64,000 bases of DNA, from NCBI RefSeq assembly GCF_049847105.1, contig NZ_JBNCNS010000003.1:310001-374000 (forward strand), given 5' to 3'. Positions 8,224-16,566 of this stretch are shown in pieces. Position 1 is the stretch's first letter, and each line of letters begins with the position of its first letter. The notes beneath the pieces were generated by a model, which was given only the letters and a program-made list of their open reading frames with translations, ran no database searches and had not been told where the DNA came from. The DNA comes from Gordonia sp049847105 (lineage in GTDB: Bacteria; Actinomycetota; Actinomycetes; Mycobacteriales; Mycobacteriaceae). Position numbers and translations under genes: made by a program.

Positions 8224-9105
8224 TCAGAGTCCGGCGCGCTCGAGCGCTTCGTCGAACTCCTCGGCCGCCGCCTTCTCGCCCTTGCCCCGGGCGATCGCGC
8301 GCTGATATACGGCAAAGAGCTCGTCGCCGTGCTCGGCATAGCGACGGGCCCACCTCTCACCCTCGGCACGCCAGTAGCCGATGATGTCGTAGCTCTCCCG
8401 CGGCCAACGGTGCTCCTGGCGCAAGTACTTTCGCGTAACCCGTGACTGGGCCGCTTCCCCGGCGAACCAGCAGTATCCGGTCCCCGGGGGAAGATCGAGG
8501 CGACGGATCGAGTCGCCGAGAACGCTCGGCCCCAGTCCGTTTCCGCTGCCGACGAGGGGAACGATCTCGGCATCCGTCGAACAGCGGTCGAGGTAGGCGA
8601 GGTCGTCGTCGGCGGCGACCTCGACCAGCGCGACCACCGTGGCCGCGCCCCGATGCTCCTCCAGGATGCGGGCCAACGCCGGCAGGCCTGCCAGGTCGGC
8701 CACGAGGAGGTGCCACCCGGCGGAGGCCGGCGGCCGATACCAGCCGCGCGCGTGTGACATCGCCACCTCGTCCCCCGGCTCTGCGTGCTGCGCCCACACC
8801 GTGGCGGGACCGTGTGAATGGACCACGAAATCGACAGTCATCGAACGGGTCTCGGGATCGACGGCCCGGACCGAGTAGTTGCGGGCATCGGGTAACGGAT
8901 CGACGTCGTGATATGCCCACACGCCATCCCGGAGTTGCATGGGTGGGGGTGCCGACTCACCATCGCGAGGGAAGTAGATCCCGACCGCTTCGTCCGCGGC
9001 ACCGGGCAGCCCGAGTTGTTCGAGGTCGGGTACCTCGAAGCGGATTCGGCGGAGGCGGGGATTCAGGTCGGCGGCAGCTGTGACGCGTGCGAACGAGTAA
9101 CCCAT
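8224..9105 (-). CDS. Siderophore-interacting protein (FAD/NAD(P)H ferric reductase family)
   Basis: A 293-residue protein of the SIP/ViuB family. The N-terminal FAD-binding barrel has the RNYSVRA motif (here ARNYSVRAVDPE) and the VDFVVHSHGPATVWA segment. The C-terminal SIP domain has GWHLLVADLAGLPALARILE and YCWFAGEAAQSRVTRKYLR. Such enzymes release iron from ferric siderophores by reduction in the cytoplasm. No siderophore biosynthesis or transport gene lies next to it. The gene is convergent with the PPOX gene and has no obvious operon partner. Confidence 0.9.
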   Translation of the reverse strand: MGYSFARVTAAADLNPRLRRIRFEVPDLEQLGLPGAADEAVGIYFPRDGESAPPPMQLRDGVWAYHDVDPLPDARNYSVRAVDPETRSMTVDFVVHSHGPATVWAQHAEPGDEVAMSHARGWYRPPASAGWHLLVADLAGLPALARILEEHRGAATVVALVEVAADDDLAYLDRCSTDAEIVPLVGSGNGLGPSVLGDSIRRLDLPPGTGYCWFAGEAAQSRVTRKYLRQEHRWPRESYDIIGYWRAEGERWARRYAEHGDELFAVYQRAIARGKGEKAAAEEFDEALERAGL

Positions 9106-9199
9106 GACGCGGGCCAGGGTACGCGGGGGTCATCGACGACGTCGGTGCAGAGGCTCGGTTTCGTCGGACGAGGATCGCGGGCCGAGATCTTCCGCGACG

Positions 9200-9529
9200 T
9201 CACTCGTCGTCTGCGATGCTCTTCATCGCCTTCCATCCATGGGTGACACCGCCACCGGCGCGCAGGGCTGCGGCGACCATGACGGCTTCGGCGACGGCGG
9301 CCTTGGAAGCGCCGGCCTTGACTGCGCGTTTGGCGTGGTCTTCGATGCAGTACGGGCACTGCGTGGTCACGGCCACCCCAACCGCGATCAGCTCACGGGT
9401 GGCCAGGTCGAGGGTTCCGGTGTTCTTGTCGAACACGGCTTTGTCGAACCCGAAGAAGGCCGAGACCATCTCCGGCGCGGCTTCCTTGATGTCGGCCATG
9501 AACTTTGCTTCCTCGTTGTGAGAGTGCAT
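9200..9529 (-). CDS. AhpD-like / carboxymuconolactone decarboxylase-family protein
   Basis: A 109-residue alkylhydroperoxidase-D-like helical protein. The active-site pattern CPYCIEDHAKRAVKAGAS has the redox CxxC pair and the conserved His. The helix ending VAAALRAGGGVTHGW is also typical of the family. The ATG at 9529 is preferred because AGGAG lies just upstream; the longer open frame before it looks non-coding. Members usually act as peroxidases or in thiol redox reactions. A CsoR/CstR-like palindrome lies about 80 bases upstream, which suggests control by copper or sulfane sulfur. Confidence 0.85.
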   Translation of the reverse strand: MHSHNEEAKFMADIKEAAPEMVSAFFGFDKAVFDKNTGTLDLATRELIAVGVAVTTQCPYCIEDHAKRAVKAGASKAAVAEAVMVAAALRAGGGVTHGWKAMKSIADDE

Positions 9530-9611
9530 TGGTACTCCTTGTACTTGGTGCGCTTGATCCGGCTTTGAAGGAATTGCACGACATGGGTTGGGGATGCGGC
9601 ACGACACACTG

Positions 9612-9626
9612 TACCCCTGGGGGGTA
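9612..9626. promoter_or_regulatory. CsoR/CstR-like operator candidate
   Basis: TACCCC-TGG-GGGGTA is a perfect inverted repeat with six-base arms. GC-tract palindromes flanked by TA are the known operator style of the CsoR/CstR/RcnR family (copper or persulfide sensors). It lies between the divergent AhpD-like gene and the organosulfur operon. No CsoR gene is in the window, so the regulator is unidentified. Confidence 0.5.
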
Positions 9627-9785
9627 TTGTGGGCAAACCGCGTACGTCGGGTGCCATCGACTCCGTGACGCAGGTGATCGGGCGGCAAATCTTTGACTCA
9701 GCGGGCGAGAAAGTGTGGTCGGCCCGGGCTCGGCGGCGTTTGATGTGAGGGTTGACATCCGGCGGGGACGAGCGAGGAGTGAGAG

Positions 9786-10982
9786 ATGCGTGAGGTTCCG
9801 GTCCTCGGCAGGGGCGAGGCCATCGCCACTGCGGCCGAACTCGGCGCCGAGTTCGCGAAGGGCGCCGCGGAACGTGACCGGGCGAGGATTCTGCCGTTCG
9901 AGCAGGTCGCGAAGCTGGCCGCGAGTGGTTTGGCGGCCATCACGGTTCCCGCCCGACTCGGTGGAGCGGAGCTACCCGCGAGCACGGTGGCCGAGGTGGT
10001 CCGTCTCATCTCCAAGGGAGACCCCAACATCGGGCAGATCCCGCACAGCCACTTCGTGTTCATCAATCAGCTTCTGCTCCAGGGCAGCCCGGAGCAGCAG
10101 GCGCGGATCCTTCCCGAGGTCCTCGCGGGCAAGACTCTGGGTAACGCGCAATCCGAGCGCGGCACCAAGCACATCCGCGACTACGCCACCACGCTCCGAC
10201 CGGACATCGGCGGCGACGACGGCGTCTGGCGTCTGAACGGGACGAAGTTCTATTGCACCGGGGCGCTGTTCGCCGACTGGATCCCGACGCTGGCGCATCT
10301 CGGCGAGAACGGTCCGCTGCACGTCGCGTGGGTCCGGCGTGATGCCGACGGTGTCGAGGTGGTCGACGACTGGGAGGCCCTCGGCCAGCGGACCACCGCG
10401 AGCGGGACGGTGCGCTTGACCGACGTGGTGGTCACCGACGACCTGATCACCGACTTCTCGGCCACCTTCACGGGTCCGACCACCTACGGCGCGTTCGCCC
10501 AGTTGCTCCACGCCGCGATCGACGCGGGTATCGCGCGCGCCGCGCTCGAGGATGCCGCGGAGTTCGTGACCACCAAGAGCCGTCCCCACCCGGACGCCGG
10601 GGTCGAGCGCGCCGCCGACGATCCGTTGGTGGTGCACGCCTTCGGCGAGATGGAGCTCGCGGTCCGCGGTGCCGAGGCCCTGCTCGCCGAGGCGGGCCGT
10701 GCCGTCGACCGAGCCGACGCGGATCTCGACGAGGCGACCGCCGCGGCCGCGACCCTCGCCGTCGCGGCGGCCCGCGCTTCCACCACGAAGACCTCCGTCG
10801 ACGTGGCGAGCCGCCTGTTCGAGGCCGCCGGTACCCGTTCCGTGGTCGCCAAGGAGTCCCTGGATCGACATTGGCGCAATGCCCGCACCCACACACTGCA
10901 CGACCCGGCGGCGTGGAAGGTGCAGCACCTCGGGCGCTGGGCAGCCGAGGGCATTCTCCCGCCCCGCACCGGTCAACTCTGA
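9786..10982 (+). CDS. SfnB/DszC-type acyl-CoA-dehydrogenase-fold flavin monooxygenase
   Basis: A 398-residue protein of the acyl-CoA dehydrogenase fold, in the SfnB-type sulfur acquisition subgroup related to DszC. Visible features are VPARLGGAELP, the DPNIGQIPHSHF segment, GKTLGNAQSERGTKHI and GVWRLNGTKFYCTGA in the flavin-binding middle domain, and RTHTLHDPAAWKVQHLG near the C-terminus, typical of flavin-dependent oxygenases of this fold. It probably oxygenates an organosulfur compound using reduced flavin supplied by the downstream reductases. It is the first gene of a four-gene unit with ssuD and two flavin reductase genes. Confidence 0.87.
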   Translation: MREVPVLGRGEAIATAAELGAEFAKGAAERDRARILPFEQVAKLAASGLAAITVPARLGGAELPASTVAEVVRLISKGDPNIGQIPHSHFVFINQLLLQGSPEQQARILPEVLAGKTLGNAQSERGTKHIRDYATTLRPDIGGDDGVWRLNGTKFYCTGALFADWIPTLAHLGENGPLHVAWVRRDADGVEVVDDWEALGQRTTASGTVRLTDVVVTDDLITDFSATFTGPTTYGAFAQLLHAAIDAGIARAALEDAAEFVTTKSRPHPDAGVERAADDPLVVHAFGEMELAVRGAEALLAEAGRAVDRADADLDEATAAAATLAVAAARASTTKTSVDVASRLFEAAGTRSVVAKESLDRHWRNARTHTLHDPAAWKVQHLGRWAAEGILPPRTGQL

Positions 10983-11040
10983 CCGACCGCAACACGAGTT
11001 ACGCCCCCGGCACGAGAGACGAAGGAAGAGAACGAAGTAC

Positions 11041-12204
11041 ATGAGTGCATTGACGTTTCACTGGTTCCTGCCGACCAACGGCGGTGACGGCCGCAACGTG
11101 GTCGGCGGCGGCCACGGGGTGTCGGCCGGCTCCGCGGGCAGGCCGGCCTCGGTGCCGTATCTGGGTCAGATCGCCCGCAGCGCGGAACAACTCGGATTCG
11201 AGGCGGCACTGACGCCGACCGGGGCCTGGTGCGAGGACGCGTGGATCTCGACCGCGATGATCAGCAGTCTGTCGGAGCGACTCAAGTTCCTGGTCGCCTT
11301 CCGGCCGGGCGTCGTCGCGCCGTTTCTGGCGGCGCAGATGTCCGGTACCTTCCAGAATCTTTCCGGCGGAAGGCTTCTGCTGAACGTGGTGACCGGGGGC
11401 GAGGACCACGAGCAGCAGATGTTCGGCGACTTCCTCGACAAGGACCAGCGGTACGCCCGCGCAGACGAATTCCTCGAGATCGTCCGCCGGCTGTGGACCG
11501 GTGCGACGGTCGACTTCGACGGTGATCATCTGTCGGTCGCCGACGCCACACTCGCGCAGATCCCGGATCCGTTGCCGAAGATCTACTTCGGGGGATCGTC
11601 GCCGGCCGGTATCGCCGTCGCCGCGAAGCACGCGGACGTCTACCTCACCTGGGGTGAGCCCCCGGAAGCGGTCGCGGAGAAGCTCGATCGGGTGCGTAAG
11701 GCGGCGGCCGGGCAGGGGCGGCAACTCACGTTCGGTATCCGGCTGCACACCATCGCGCGAGAGACCTCCGACGATGCATGGGCCGAAGCCGATCGGCTAC
11801 TCCGGCACATCTCCGACGAGGAGGTTGCGCGTATCCAATCGGGACTGAAGCGTTCGGCGTCGGAGGGGCAGCAGCGGATGCTCGCACTCAACAAGGGTTC
11901 GAAGGACGGTCTGGAGATCTACCCGAACCTCTGGGCGGGGATCGGCCTGGTTCGCGGTGGCGCGGGGACCGCGATGGTCGGCTCGTTCACCGAGATCGCC
12001 GATCTCATCGAGGCCTATCGTGACGTCGGCATCGAGGAGTTCGTGCTCTCCGGCTATCCGCATCTCGAAGAGTCGTACTGGTTCGGCGAGGGTGTTCTCC
12101 CCGAACTCGCCCGGCGCGGCCTCTGGGAACATCCCGCACCGGTCGTCGGACGTTCCGCGGTGCCGTTCGGTGCGGCGCCCACCGCGCGGGCGGCGGCGTC
12201 ATGA
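11041..12204 (+). CDS. ssuD: FMNH2-dependent alkanesulfonate monooxygenase SsuD
   Basis: A 387-residue luciferase-like (LLM) flavin monooxygenase. Typical SsuD segments are FHWFLPTNGGDGR at the start, LGFEAALTPTGAWCEDAW, FRPGVVAPFLAAQM, LSGGRLLLNVVTGG and PKIYFGGSSPAG. It cleaves C1-C14 alkanesulfonates to aldehyde and sulfite with FMNH2 and O2, giving sulfur under sulfate limitation. The ATG at 11041 has a GGAAGAGA site upstream. Its end overlaps the start of the FMN reductase gene by four bases. No SsuABC transporter is in the window. Confidence 0.93.
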   Translation: MSALTFHWFLPTNGGDGRNVVGGGHGVSAGSAGRPASVPYLGQIARSAEQLGFEAALTPTGAWCEDAWISTAMISSLSERLKFLVAFRPGVVAPFLAAQMSGTFQNLSGGRLLLNVVTGGEDHEQQMFGDFLDKDQRYARADEFLEIVRRLWTGATVDFDGDHLSVADATLAQIPDPLPKIYFGGSSPAGIAVAAKHADVYLTWGEPPEAVAEKLDRVRKAAAGQGRQLTFGIRLHTIARETSDDAWAEADRLLRHISDEEVARIQSGLKRSASEGQQRMLALNKGSKDGLEIYPNLWAGIGLVRGGAGTAMVGSFTEIADLIEAYRDVGIEEFVLSGYPHLEESYWFGEGVLPELARRGLWEHPAPVVGRSAVPFGAAPTARAAAS

Positions 12205-12584
12205 TCGCCACCGCCGTCGTCGTCGGAAATCCCAAGCCCGCGAGCCGAACACTCACCGCGGCAACCTGTGTCGCCACCGAGCTCAGCGGCGCCGAGCCCG
12301 ATGTGATCGTCGACCTCGCCACCCTCGGTGCGGCTGTCCTCGACCGTTTCGCGGGTGGTACCGGTCTGTCGGAGGTGGCGATCCGCCTGATGCTCGGCGG
12401 CAGTCCGGCCCATTCGCTGTCGCCTGAGCTGACATTGCGACCGGTTCTCACCGAGATCGGCGGCACCGTGCCGGGCCGCGCGCTCTATGTGGTGGATTCC
12501 GCGTACGAAGACCCGCAGGCCTACGCGGAGTGGCCGGCCGAGACCAGGCCGACGGTCACAGCGCTGCTGGGAGGGCGTTCATGA
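12201..12584 (+). CDS. NADPH-dependent FMN reductase-like protein, internally shortened
   Basis: A 127-residue flavodoxin-fold protein; family members are usually about 170-190 residues. The N-terminus (VVVGNPKPASRTLTAATCVA) and the C-terminal part (LRPVLTEIGGTVPGRALYVV, DSAYEDP) match NADPH:FMN reductases of SsuE/MsuE type. The central block that normally carries the SPTYKxSYTGLLK flavin-binding loop is absent: the sequence jumps from LGAAVLDR directly to FAGGTGLSEVA. The frame is intact, so this looks like a clean in-frame deletion. The start overlaps ssuD and the stop overlaps the next flavin reductase gene (ATGA). It may be inactive or have another role. Confidence 0.75.
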   Translation: MIATAVVVGNPKPASRTLTAATCVATELSGAEPDVIVDLATLGAAVLDRFAGGTGLSEVAIRLMLGGSPAHSLSPELTLRPVLTEIGGTVPGRALYVVDSAYEDPQAYAEWPAETRPTVTALLGGRS

Positions 12585-13078
12585 CTGAGCTGCGCACCAA
12601 TCAGGATCTCGACCCGGCCAAGCTGCGCAAGGCATTCGGTGTGTTCCCGACCGGTGTGGTCGCTGTCGCTGCCGAGGTGGACGGGGCATTGACCGGGTTG
12701 GCCGCCAGTTCTTTCAGCAGTGTCAGCCTCGACCCGCCGCTGGTGTCCTTCTCGGTGGCCAATACCTCCAAGACATGGCCGGATCTCCGCCGTGCCGAAC
12801 ACCTCGGGGTGACGATCCTGGCCGACCATCACGGTGAGGTCTGTCGCCGGCTGGCGGGCCCGGTCGAGCATCGCTTCGACCACATCGCGCTCCAGGCCAC
12901 CGGCGACGGTGCGGTCACCCTCGACGATGGGCTCGCCCGCTTCGACACCACCATCTACCGCGAGGTGGAGGCGGGCGATCACATCATCGTGCTACTGGAA
13001 CTCCATGCGGTGGAGCATCCGGAGTCCGGCAGTCCCTTGATCTTTCACCGGAGTGGCTTCGGCCGTCTCGCGGTCTAG
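12581..13078 (+). CDS. Flavin reductase (HpaC-like, split-barrel)
   Basis: A 165-residue flavin reductase domain protein. FRKAFGxFPTGV is seen as LRKAFGVFPTGVVAVAAE, followed by GLAASSFSSVSLDPPLVSFSV and WPDLRRAEHLGVTILAD, the classic signature of HpaC/DszD-like reductases that hand FMNH2 or FADH2 to two-component monooxygenases. It closes the organosulfur operon and overlaps the preceding gene by four bases. It is the most likely source of reduced flavin for SsuD and the SfnB-like enzyme, because the other reductase lacks its central block. Confidence 0.88.
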   Translation: MTELRTNQDLDPAKLRKAFGVFPTGVVAVAAEVDGALTGLAASSFSSVSLDPPLVSFSVANTSKTWPDLRRAEHLGVTILADHHGEVCRRLAGPVEHRFDHIALQATGDGAVTLDDGLARFDTTIYREVEAGDHIIVLLELHAVEHPESGSPLIFHRSGFGRLAV

Positions 13079-13086
13079 TGTTCACG

Positions 13087-14403
13087 CTAGGGCGCCGGCG
13101 CCGCACTCACGGCAGTGCTCTCCCGCGGGTCAGGGGCAGACTCCACGACGGTCGTGACGACGGGCTTTGCCCGTCGCCGCACCGGGACGCGGGATCTGGC
13201 GGTGAGCCACTTGCTGACCGGGGTGCGCAGCAGGATGTCGACAACAATCAGGGACGCCGCGAGAACGACCGCCGTCAGCAGTGTGGTGCGGATCGCCGCG
13301 GAGTTCGGGAACCAGTCGAACAGTGTGCCGATGAAGCCGGTCCGGCCGAGGATGTCGAGGATCAGCGGATGCACGGCGAAGACGCCGAAGGCGCGGAACG
13401 ACGCATATGACACCGCCTTCGACGACATCACGCGACCCGATTCCCGGCGCGCGTTCCAGACCAGCGCCAGCATCCAGAGAAGCGTCAGTCCGGCGAGGAA
13501 CCATGGCAGGTTGACGGGATTCCACGGGGTGTTCGCCTGCAGCGGGACGTTGCCGGGGGAGGTGGCCAGGAGGTAGCCGCCGACACTGAAGGCGGTACCG
13601 ATCCCGCACGCGGAGATCACTGCGACCGCGTGGGTCCGCAGCCACTCGTTCATCACCTCGTGGTGCACGGCGGCGAGCGCCCCGATCGCGATGAACAGGG
13701 CATACATCGGCAGCGTCTTCCACAGGTTGTCGTAGACCAGGGTCCAGGTCGGCCCGGCCGGGCGGGGGAGGTACTGGTAGAAGACGAACGACCCCATCTG
13801 GATCACGGCGGCGACGCCGAGTACTCGCCACGGTCGGTGTGCCGTGCGATCGAGAATCCATGAGACCAGGGGAAACGCCAGGTAGATCTGCATCGAGATC
13901 AGCAAGAAGTAGAGCTGGTACTTGCCCTCGCCGGTGGCGACGTCGTGACCGAGATCGCTGAAGAAGCGGGCCGGGGTGGGCCACGGGTTGTCGGCGATGA
14001 TCACGTGATCGGTCAGGGAGTAGAGCAGGGTCCACACCAGGTAGGGGCCGACCACCATGCCGAATCGCCGTCGCCAGAACGCGACGGGTGACATCGGTTT
14101 GCCGCGGGTGCTCAGGACCAGGACGAACAACGTCACCGCGACGAAGCCGTAGCGGGTGAGGTGACAGATCGTGCCGACGAGGTTGGCCGAGCGGATCACG
14201 TCGGGAGAGGTGTTGATGGCGTTGACGCTGTGTGCGATGACCACGCCGGCGAAGAGCAGGACGCGCACGAAGTCGGCGGTGTGCGCGCGGCCCGATGACG
14301 GCTTCCTCCGAGGTTCCGTCGCGACGCCGGTCGAGCCGCCCCCCGGCGGCCCGGCGTCCGTATGTACTTTTTCTGTGGTGTCGTCGACGGTCTGCAACCG
14401 CAC
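13087..14403 (-). CDS. Acyltransferase 3 family membrane protein
   Basis: A 438-residue multi-pass membrane protein of the acyltransferase-3 (OafA/YrhL) family. After a basic, Pro/Gly-rich N-terminus, the motif FVRVLLFAGVVIAHSVNA carries the conserved His of the first transmembrane segment. About ten hydrophobic segments follow, and the C-terminus is a charged tail. Members O-acylate extracellular sugars, peptidoglycan or lipids; the substrate here is unknown. The annotated GTG at 14403 sits directly against GGGGAG, so TTG 14397 could be the true start. It converges on the flavin reductase gene with an eight-base gap. Confidence 0.82.
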   Translation of the reverse strand: MRLQTVDDTTEKVHTDAGPPGGGSTGVATEPRRKPSSGRAHTADFVRVLLFAGVVIAHSVNAINTSPDVIRSANLVGTICHLTRYGFVAVTLFVLVLSTRGKPMSPVAFWRRRFGMVVGPYLVWTLLYSLTDHVIIADNPWPTPARFFSDLGHDVATGEGKYQLYFLLISMQIYLAFPLVSWILDRTAHRPWRVLGVAAVIQMGSFVFYQYLPRPAGPTWTLVYDNLWKTLPMYALFIAIGALAAVHHEVMNEWLRTHAVAVISACGIGTAFSVGGYLLATSPGNVPLQANTPWNPVNLPWFLAGLTLLWMLALVWNARRESGRVMSSKAVSYASFRAFGVFAVHPLILDILGRTGFIGTLFDWFPNSAAIRTTLLTAVVLAASLIVVDILLRTPVSKWLTARSRVPVRRRAKPVVTTVVESAPDPRESTAVSAAPAP

Positions 14404-14511
14404 CTCCCCGATCGGATCCCTTCCCCTGCGTCGGGCAGTGTACGGACTGTTCCTGGGAGAAACCTCAGTGGAGGTGCATCCGTGCAGGTCAGCGCGGGTT
14501 ACGGGGTCTGA

Positions 14512-14868
14512 TCAGGATTCGTGCGACCGTAACTCGGCGCGCCAGTCGTCGGGGAGTCGCTCGCGCGGACCCGGCGCACCCTGCGAGGCCGGGTGCTCGG
14601 TGGGCGCTGCCAGCTCCGGGCCGGCGAACAACTCCTCGGTGGTGAAGTCCCAGAACCACTCCTCGCCGGGCTCATAGCTCTGGATGACGCGGTGGCCGGT
14701 CTCCTCCGCGTGCCGGCGCGCATGGCGGTTCAGAGAGTCGTCGCAGCAGCCGACGTGACCGCACTGCGCGCAGCGACGCAGGTGCACCCACCACGAGCCG
14801 TCGCTGGTGCATTCGACGCAGCCCGGACCGCTCGGTGGGACGTCCGGATCGATCGACGCAGATGACAT
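14512..14868 (-). CDS. UBP-type zinc-finger protein
   Basis: A 118-residue protein made almost entirely of a UBP-type zinc finger. The ligands are visible in order: GCVEC, RRCAQCGHVGCCDDS, HARRHAEETGHRVIQSYEPGEEWFWDF. In eukaryotes the domain binds the ubiquitin tail; in actinobacteria these small proteins are common but of unknown role. GGAGG lies just before the ATG at 14868. It stands alone between the acyltransferase and an SRPBCC/ArsR pair. Confidence 0.85.
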   Translation of the reverse strand: MSSASIDPDVPPSGPGCVECTSDGSWWVHLRRCAQCGHVGCCDDSLNRHARRHAEETGHRVIQSYEPGEEWFWDFTTEELFAGPELAAPTEHPASQGAPGPRERLPDDWRAELRSHES

Positions 14869-14951
14869 TGCGGCCTCCGATCGGCGGGGATGGTCACTCC
14901 GCGATGCACGTCAGGATATCGGCGCGGCGGCCTTCCCGCGGCCGGACGGAG

Positions 14952-15368
14952 TCAGATCTCCTGCACGAGGTCGGCGAGCCGCGGCAGGACGACGTCGCGC
15001 CAGCCCGGACCCATCCGGTCGAATGCCGCGGCCATCCGCGTGTCGTCGAGGTCGAACCCGGAGTGCTCGAGCAGGAGGCGTGTGCCCTTTCCCTCCGGTA
15101 TCAGGGTCCAGGTGAGCGTCCAGTTGGCGGTGAACGTGTAGACGAACCGGGAGGGCGGATCGGCCTCGAGGACCCGGCACGGCTGGAGGCCGAAACCCGG
15201 CATGTCGAGAGTGAACTCGTGTCCGACATCGGGCCGGATGTCGCCGGCCGCCCACCAGCGCTGCACCAGGTCCGGTTCGGTGAGGGTGCGCCATACGGTT
15301 TCAGGGCGGGCCGCGACGAACTGATCGACGCGGATCACCGCGTACCGGTGGGTGGAATCGGTGGTCAT
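14952..15368 (-). CDS. SRPBCC/AHSA1-family protein
   Basis: A 138-residue START-like (AHSA1) protein: VAARPETVWRTLTEPDLVQRWW at the start, FVYTFTANW and LLLEHSGF in the central strands. Proteins of this family bind hydrophobic ligands and, in this arrangement, are regularly encoded directly after an ArsR regulator. Its ATG overlaps the ArsR stop codon (ATGA), so the pair is translationally coupled. The ligand is unknown. Confidence 0.87.
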   Translation of the reverse strand: MTTDSTHRYAVIRVDQFVAARPETVWRTLTEPDLVQRWWAAGDIRPDVGHEFTLDMPGFGLQPCRVLEADPPSRFVYTFTANWTLTWTLIPEGKGTRLLLEHSGFDLDDTRMAAAFDRMGPGWRDVVLPRLADLVQEI

Positions 15369-15679
15369 ACGAGATCCTCTGCGATGTCGGCGATATCGGA
15401 CAGTCGGGCACGCCAGAAGCGTTCGAAGGGGTGGAGCCAGTCGCTCAGGTCGGCGAGCGGGGCCGCCGTCAGGTGATAGATCCGGTGGCGGCCACGAGCC
15501 TCGTCGGCGACGAGCCCGGCATCCTTCAGGACCTTCAGGTGTTCGGCCACCGACGAGCGACTCAGCACGAAGTGGGCACTGAGATCGCCGGCAGCCGTGG
15601 GTTCGGCGGCGAGCAACTCCAACAACCGGCGGCGGACCGGATTGGCCAGCGCCAGGAACACGTCGTCGGAGGTGAGCAC
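15365..15679 (-). CDS. ArsR-family transcriptional regulator
   Basis: A 104-residue winged-helix repressor. FLALANPVRRRLLELLA begins the helix-turn-helix, with LSRSSVAEHLKVLKDAGLV as recognition helix and RIYHLTAAPLADLSDWL as the wing. No metal-binding Cys cluster is present, so it belongs to the non-metal branch usually paired with SRPBCC genes. GTG at 15679 is preferred because the ArsR fold begins there; the longer upstream frame crosses the palindrome and promoter. It probably represses itself and the divergent NAD(P)-binding gene. Confidence 0.85.
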   Translation of the reverse strand: MLTSDDVFLALANPVRRRLLELLAAEPTAAGDLSAHFVLSRSSVAEHLKVLKDAGLVADEARGRHRIYHLTAAPLADLSDWLHPFERFWRARLSDIADIAEDLV

Positions 15680-15692
15680 GGCGCGAGGATAT

Positions 15693-15708
15693 GTCGGAAA
15701 TATCCGAC
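15693..15708. promoter_or_regulatory. Operator candidate for the ArsR regulator
   Basis: GTCGGA-AATA-TCCGAC is a perfect inverted repeat 14 bases upstream of the arsR GTG, in the arsR promoter region. A second, longer-spaced pair, ACTCGGAT at 15736-15743 and ATCCGAGT at 15776-15783, flanks the divergent promoter. Confidence 0.5.
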
Positions 15709-15732
15709 GCGTCAACTGTGGCCGGACAGACA

Positions 15733-15760
15733 TTGACTCGGATATACGATGTCGTAGTAA
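15733..15760 (+). promoter_or_regulatory. Sigma-A-type promoter for the NAD(P)-binding protein gene
   Basis: TTGACT at 15733-15738 and TAGTAA at 15755-15760 are separated by 16 bases, close to the vegetative consensus. The downstream ATG is at 15804. The ACTCGGAT/ATCCGAGT inverted repeat encloses the -10 region, so a repressor bound there would block transcription. Confidence 0.45.
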
Positions 15761-15803
15761 ACTGAGACTATAAAGATCCGAGTAAACGAAGGGAAGGTGT
15801 GAG

Positions 15804-16562
15804 ATGAAGATCGTCATTTTCGGTAACGGGCTCATCGGGAGTCAGGTCGAGGCGAAGCTGGCCGCGGCCGGGCACGACGTGGTGGCCCTGGGGCGCAGCG
15901 CCGGCGTGGACGCGACCACCGGCAAGGGTGTCGCCGAAGCCGTTGTGGGCGCCGACGTCGTCGTCGACCTCACCAATTCACCGTCGTGGCAGGACGACGA
16001 CGTCCTGGAGTTCTTCCGTGCCTCGACGAGTAATCTGCTCACCGCCGAGCAGGCTGCCGAGGTCGGTCATCACGTGATCCTGTCGATCGTCGGTGCCGAC
16101 CGGCTCACCGACTCCGGGTACATGCGCGCGAAACTCGCGCAGGAAGAATTGGTCCAGGCCGGGCCGATTCCATACTCGATCGTGCGGTCGACACAGTTCT
16201 TCGAATTCGTCGCCGGCATCGCCGAAGCGGGGACGCGTGGCGATGTGGTGCACGCCACGCCTGCGCATCTGCAGCCCATCGCCTCGAGCGACGTCGTCGA
16301 GAGGGTGAGCGACATCGTGCTCGGAGCGCCGGTCAACGGGACCGTCGAGATCGCCGGGCCCGAGGCGGTGGGTATCGACGAATTGGTCCGACGGTTGTTC
16401 GCCACAACCGGCGATCGACGATCCGTGCAGAGTGATCACGACGCGGGGTATTTCGGAGCGATCCTCGACAACGCGGCTCTCGTCCCCACGCCGGGCGTGG
16501 ATGCCTGGATCGCGCCGACGACCTTCGACGACTGGCTCGATGCGCGTGCGTCGATAGGCTGA
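15804..16562 (+). CDS. NAD(P)-binding protein, NmrA/atypical SDR family
   Basis: A 252-residue Rossmann protein. The dinucleotide motif is IFGNGLIGSQV near the start, with VVVDLTNSPS, HHVILSIVGADRL and GYMRAKLAQEELVQ following, as in atypical short-chain dehydrogenases of the NmrA/YbjT type. The usual Tyr-x3-Lys is seen as YMRAK. It may be a redox sensor or oxidoreductase acting on a small molecule. AAGGGAAGG lies before the ATG. It is divergent from the arsR/SRPBCC pair and followed four bases later by an Rrf2-type regulator. Confidence 0.85.
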   Translation: MKIVIFGNGLIGSQVEAKLAAAGHDVVALGRSAGVDATTGKGVAEAVVGADVVVDLTNSPSWQDDDVLEFFRASTSNLLTAEQAAEVGHHVILSIVGADRLTDSGYMRAKLAQEELVQAGPIPYSIVRSTQFFEFVAGIAEAGTRGDVVHATPAHLQPIASSDVVERVSDIVLGAPVNGTVEIAGPEAVGIDELVRRLFATTGDRRSVQSDHDAGYFGAILDNAALVPTPGVDAWIAPTTFDDWLDARASIG

Positions 16563-16566
16563 CGCC

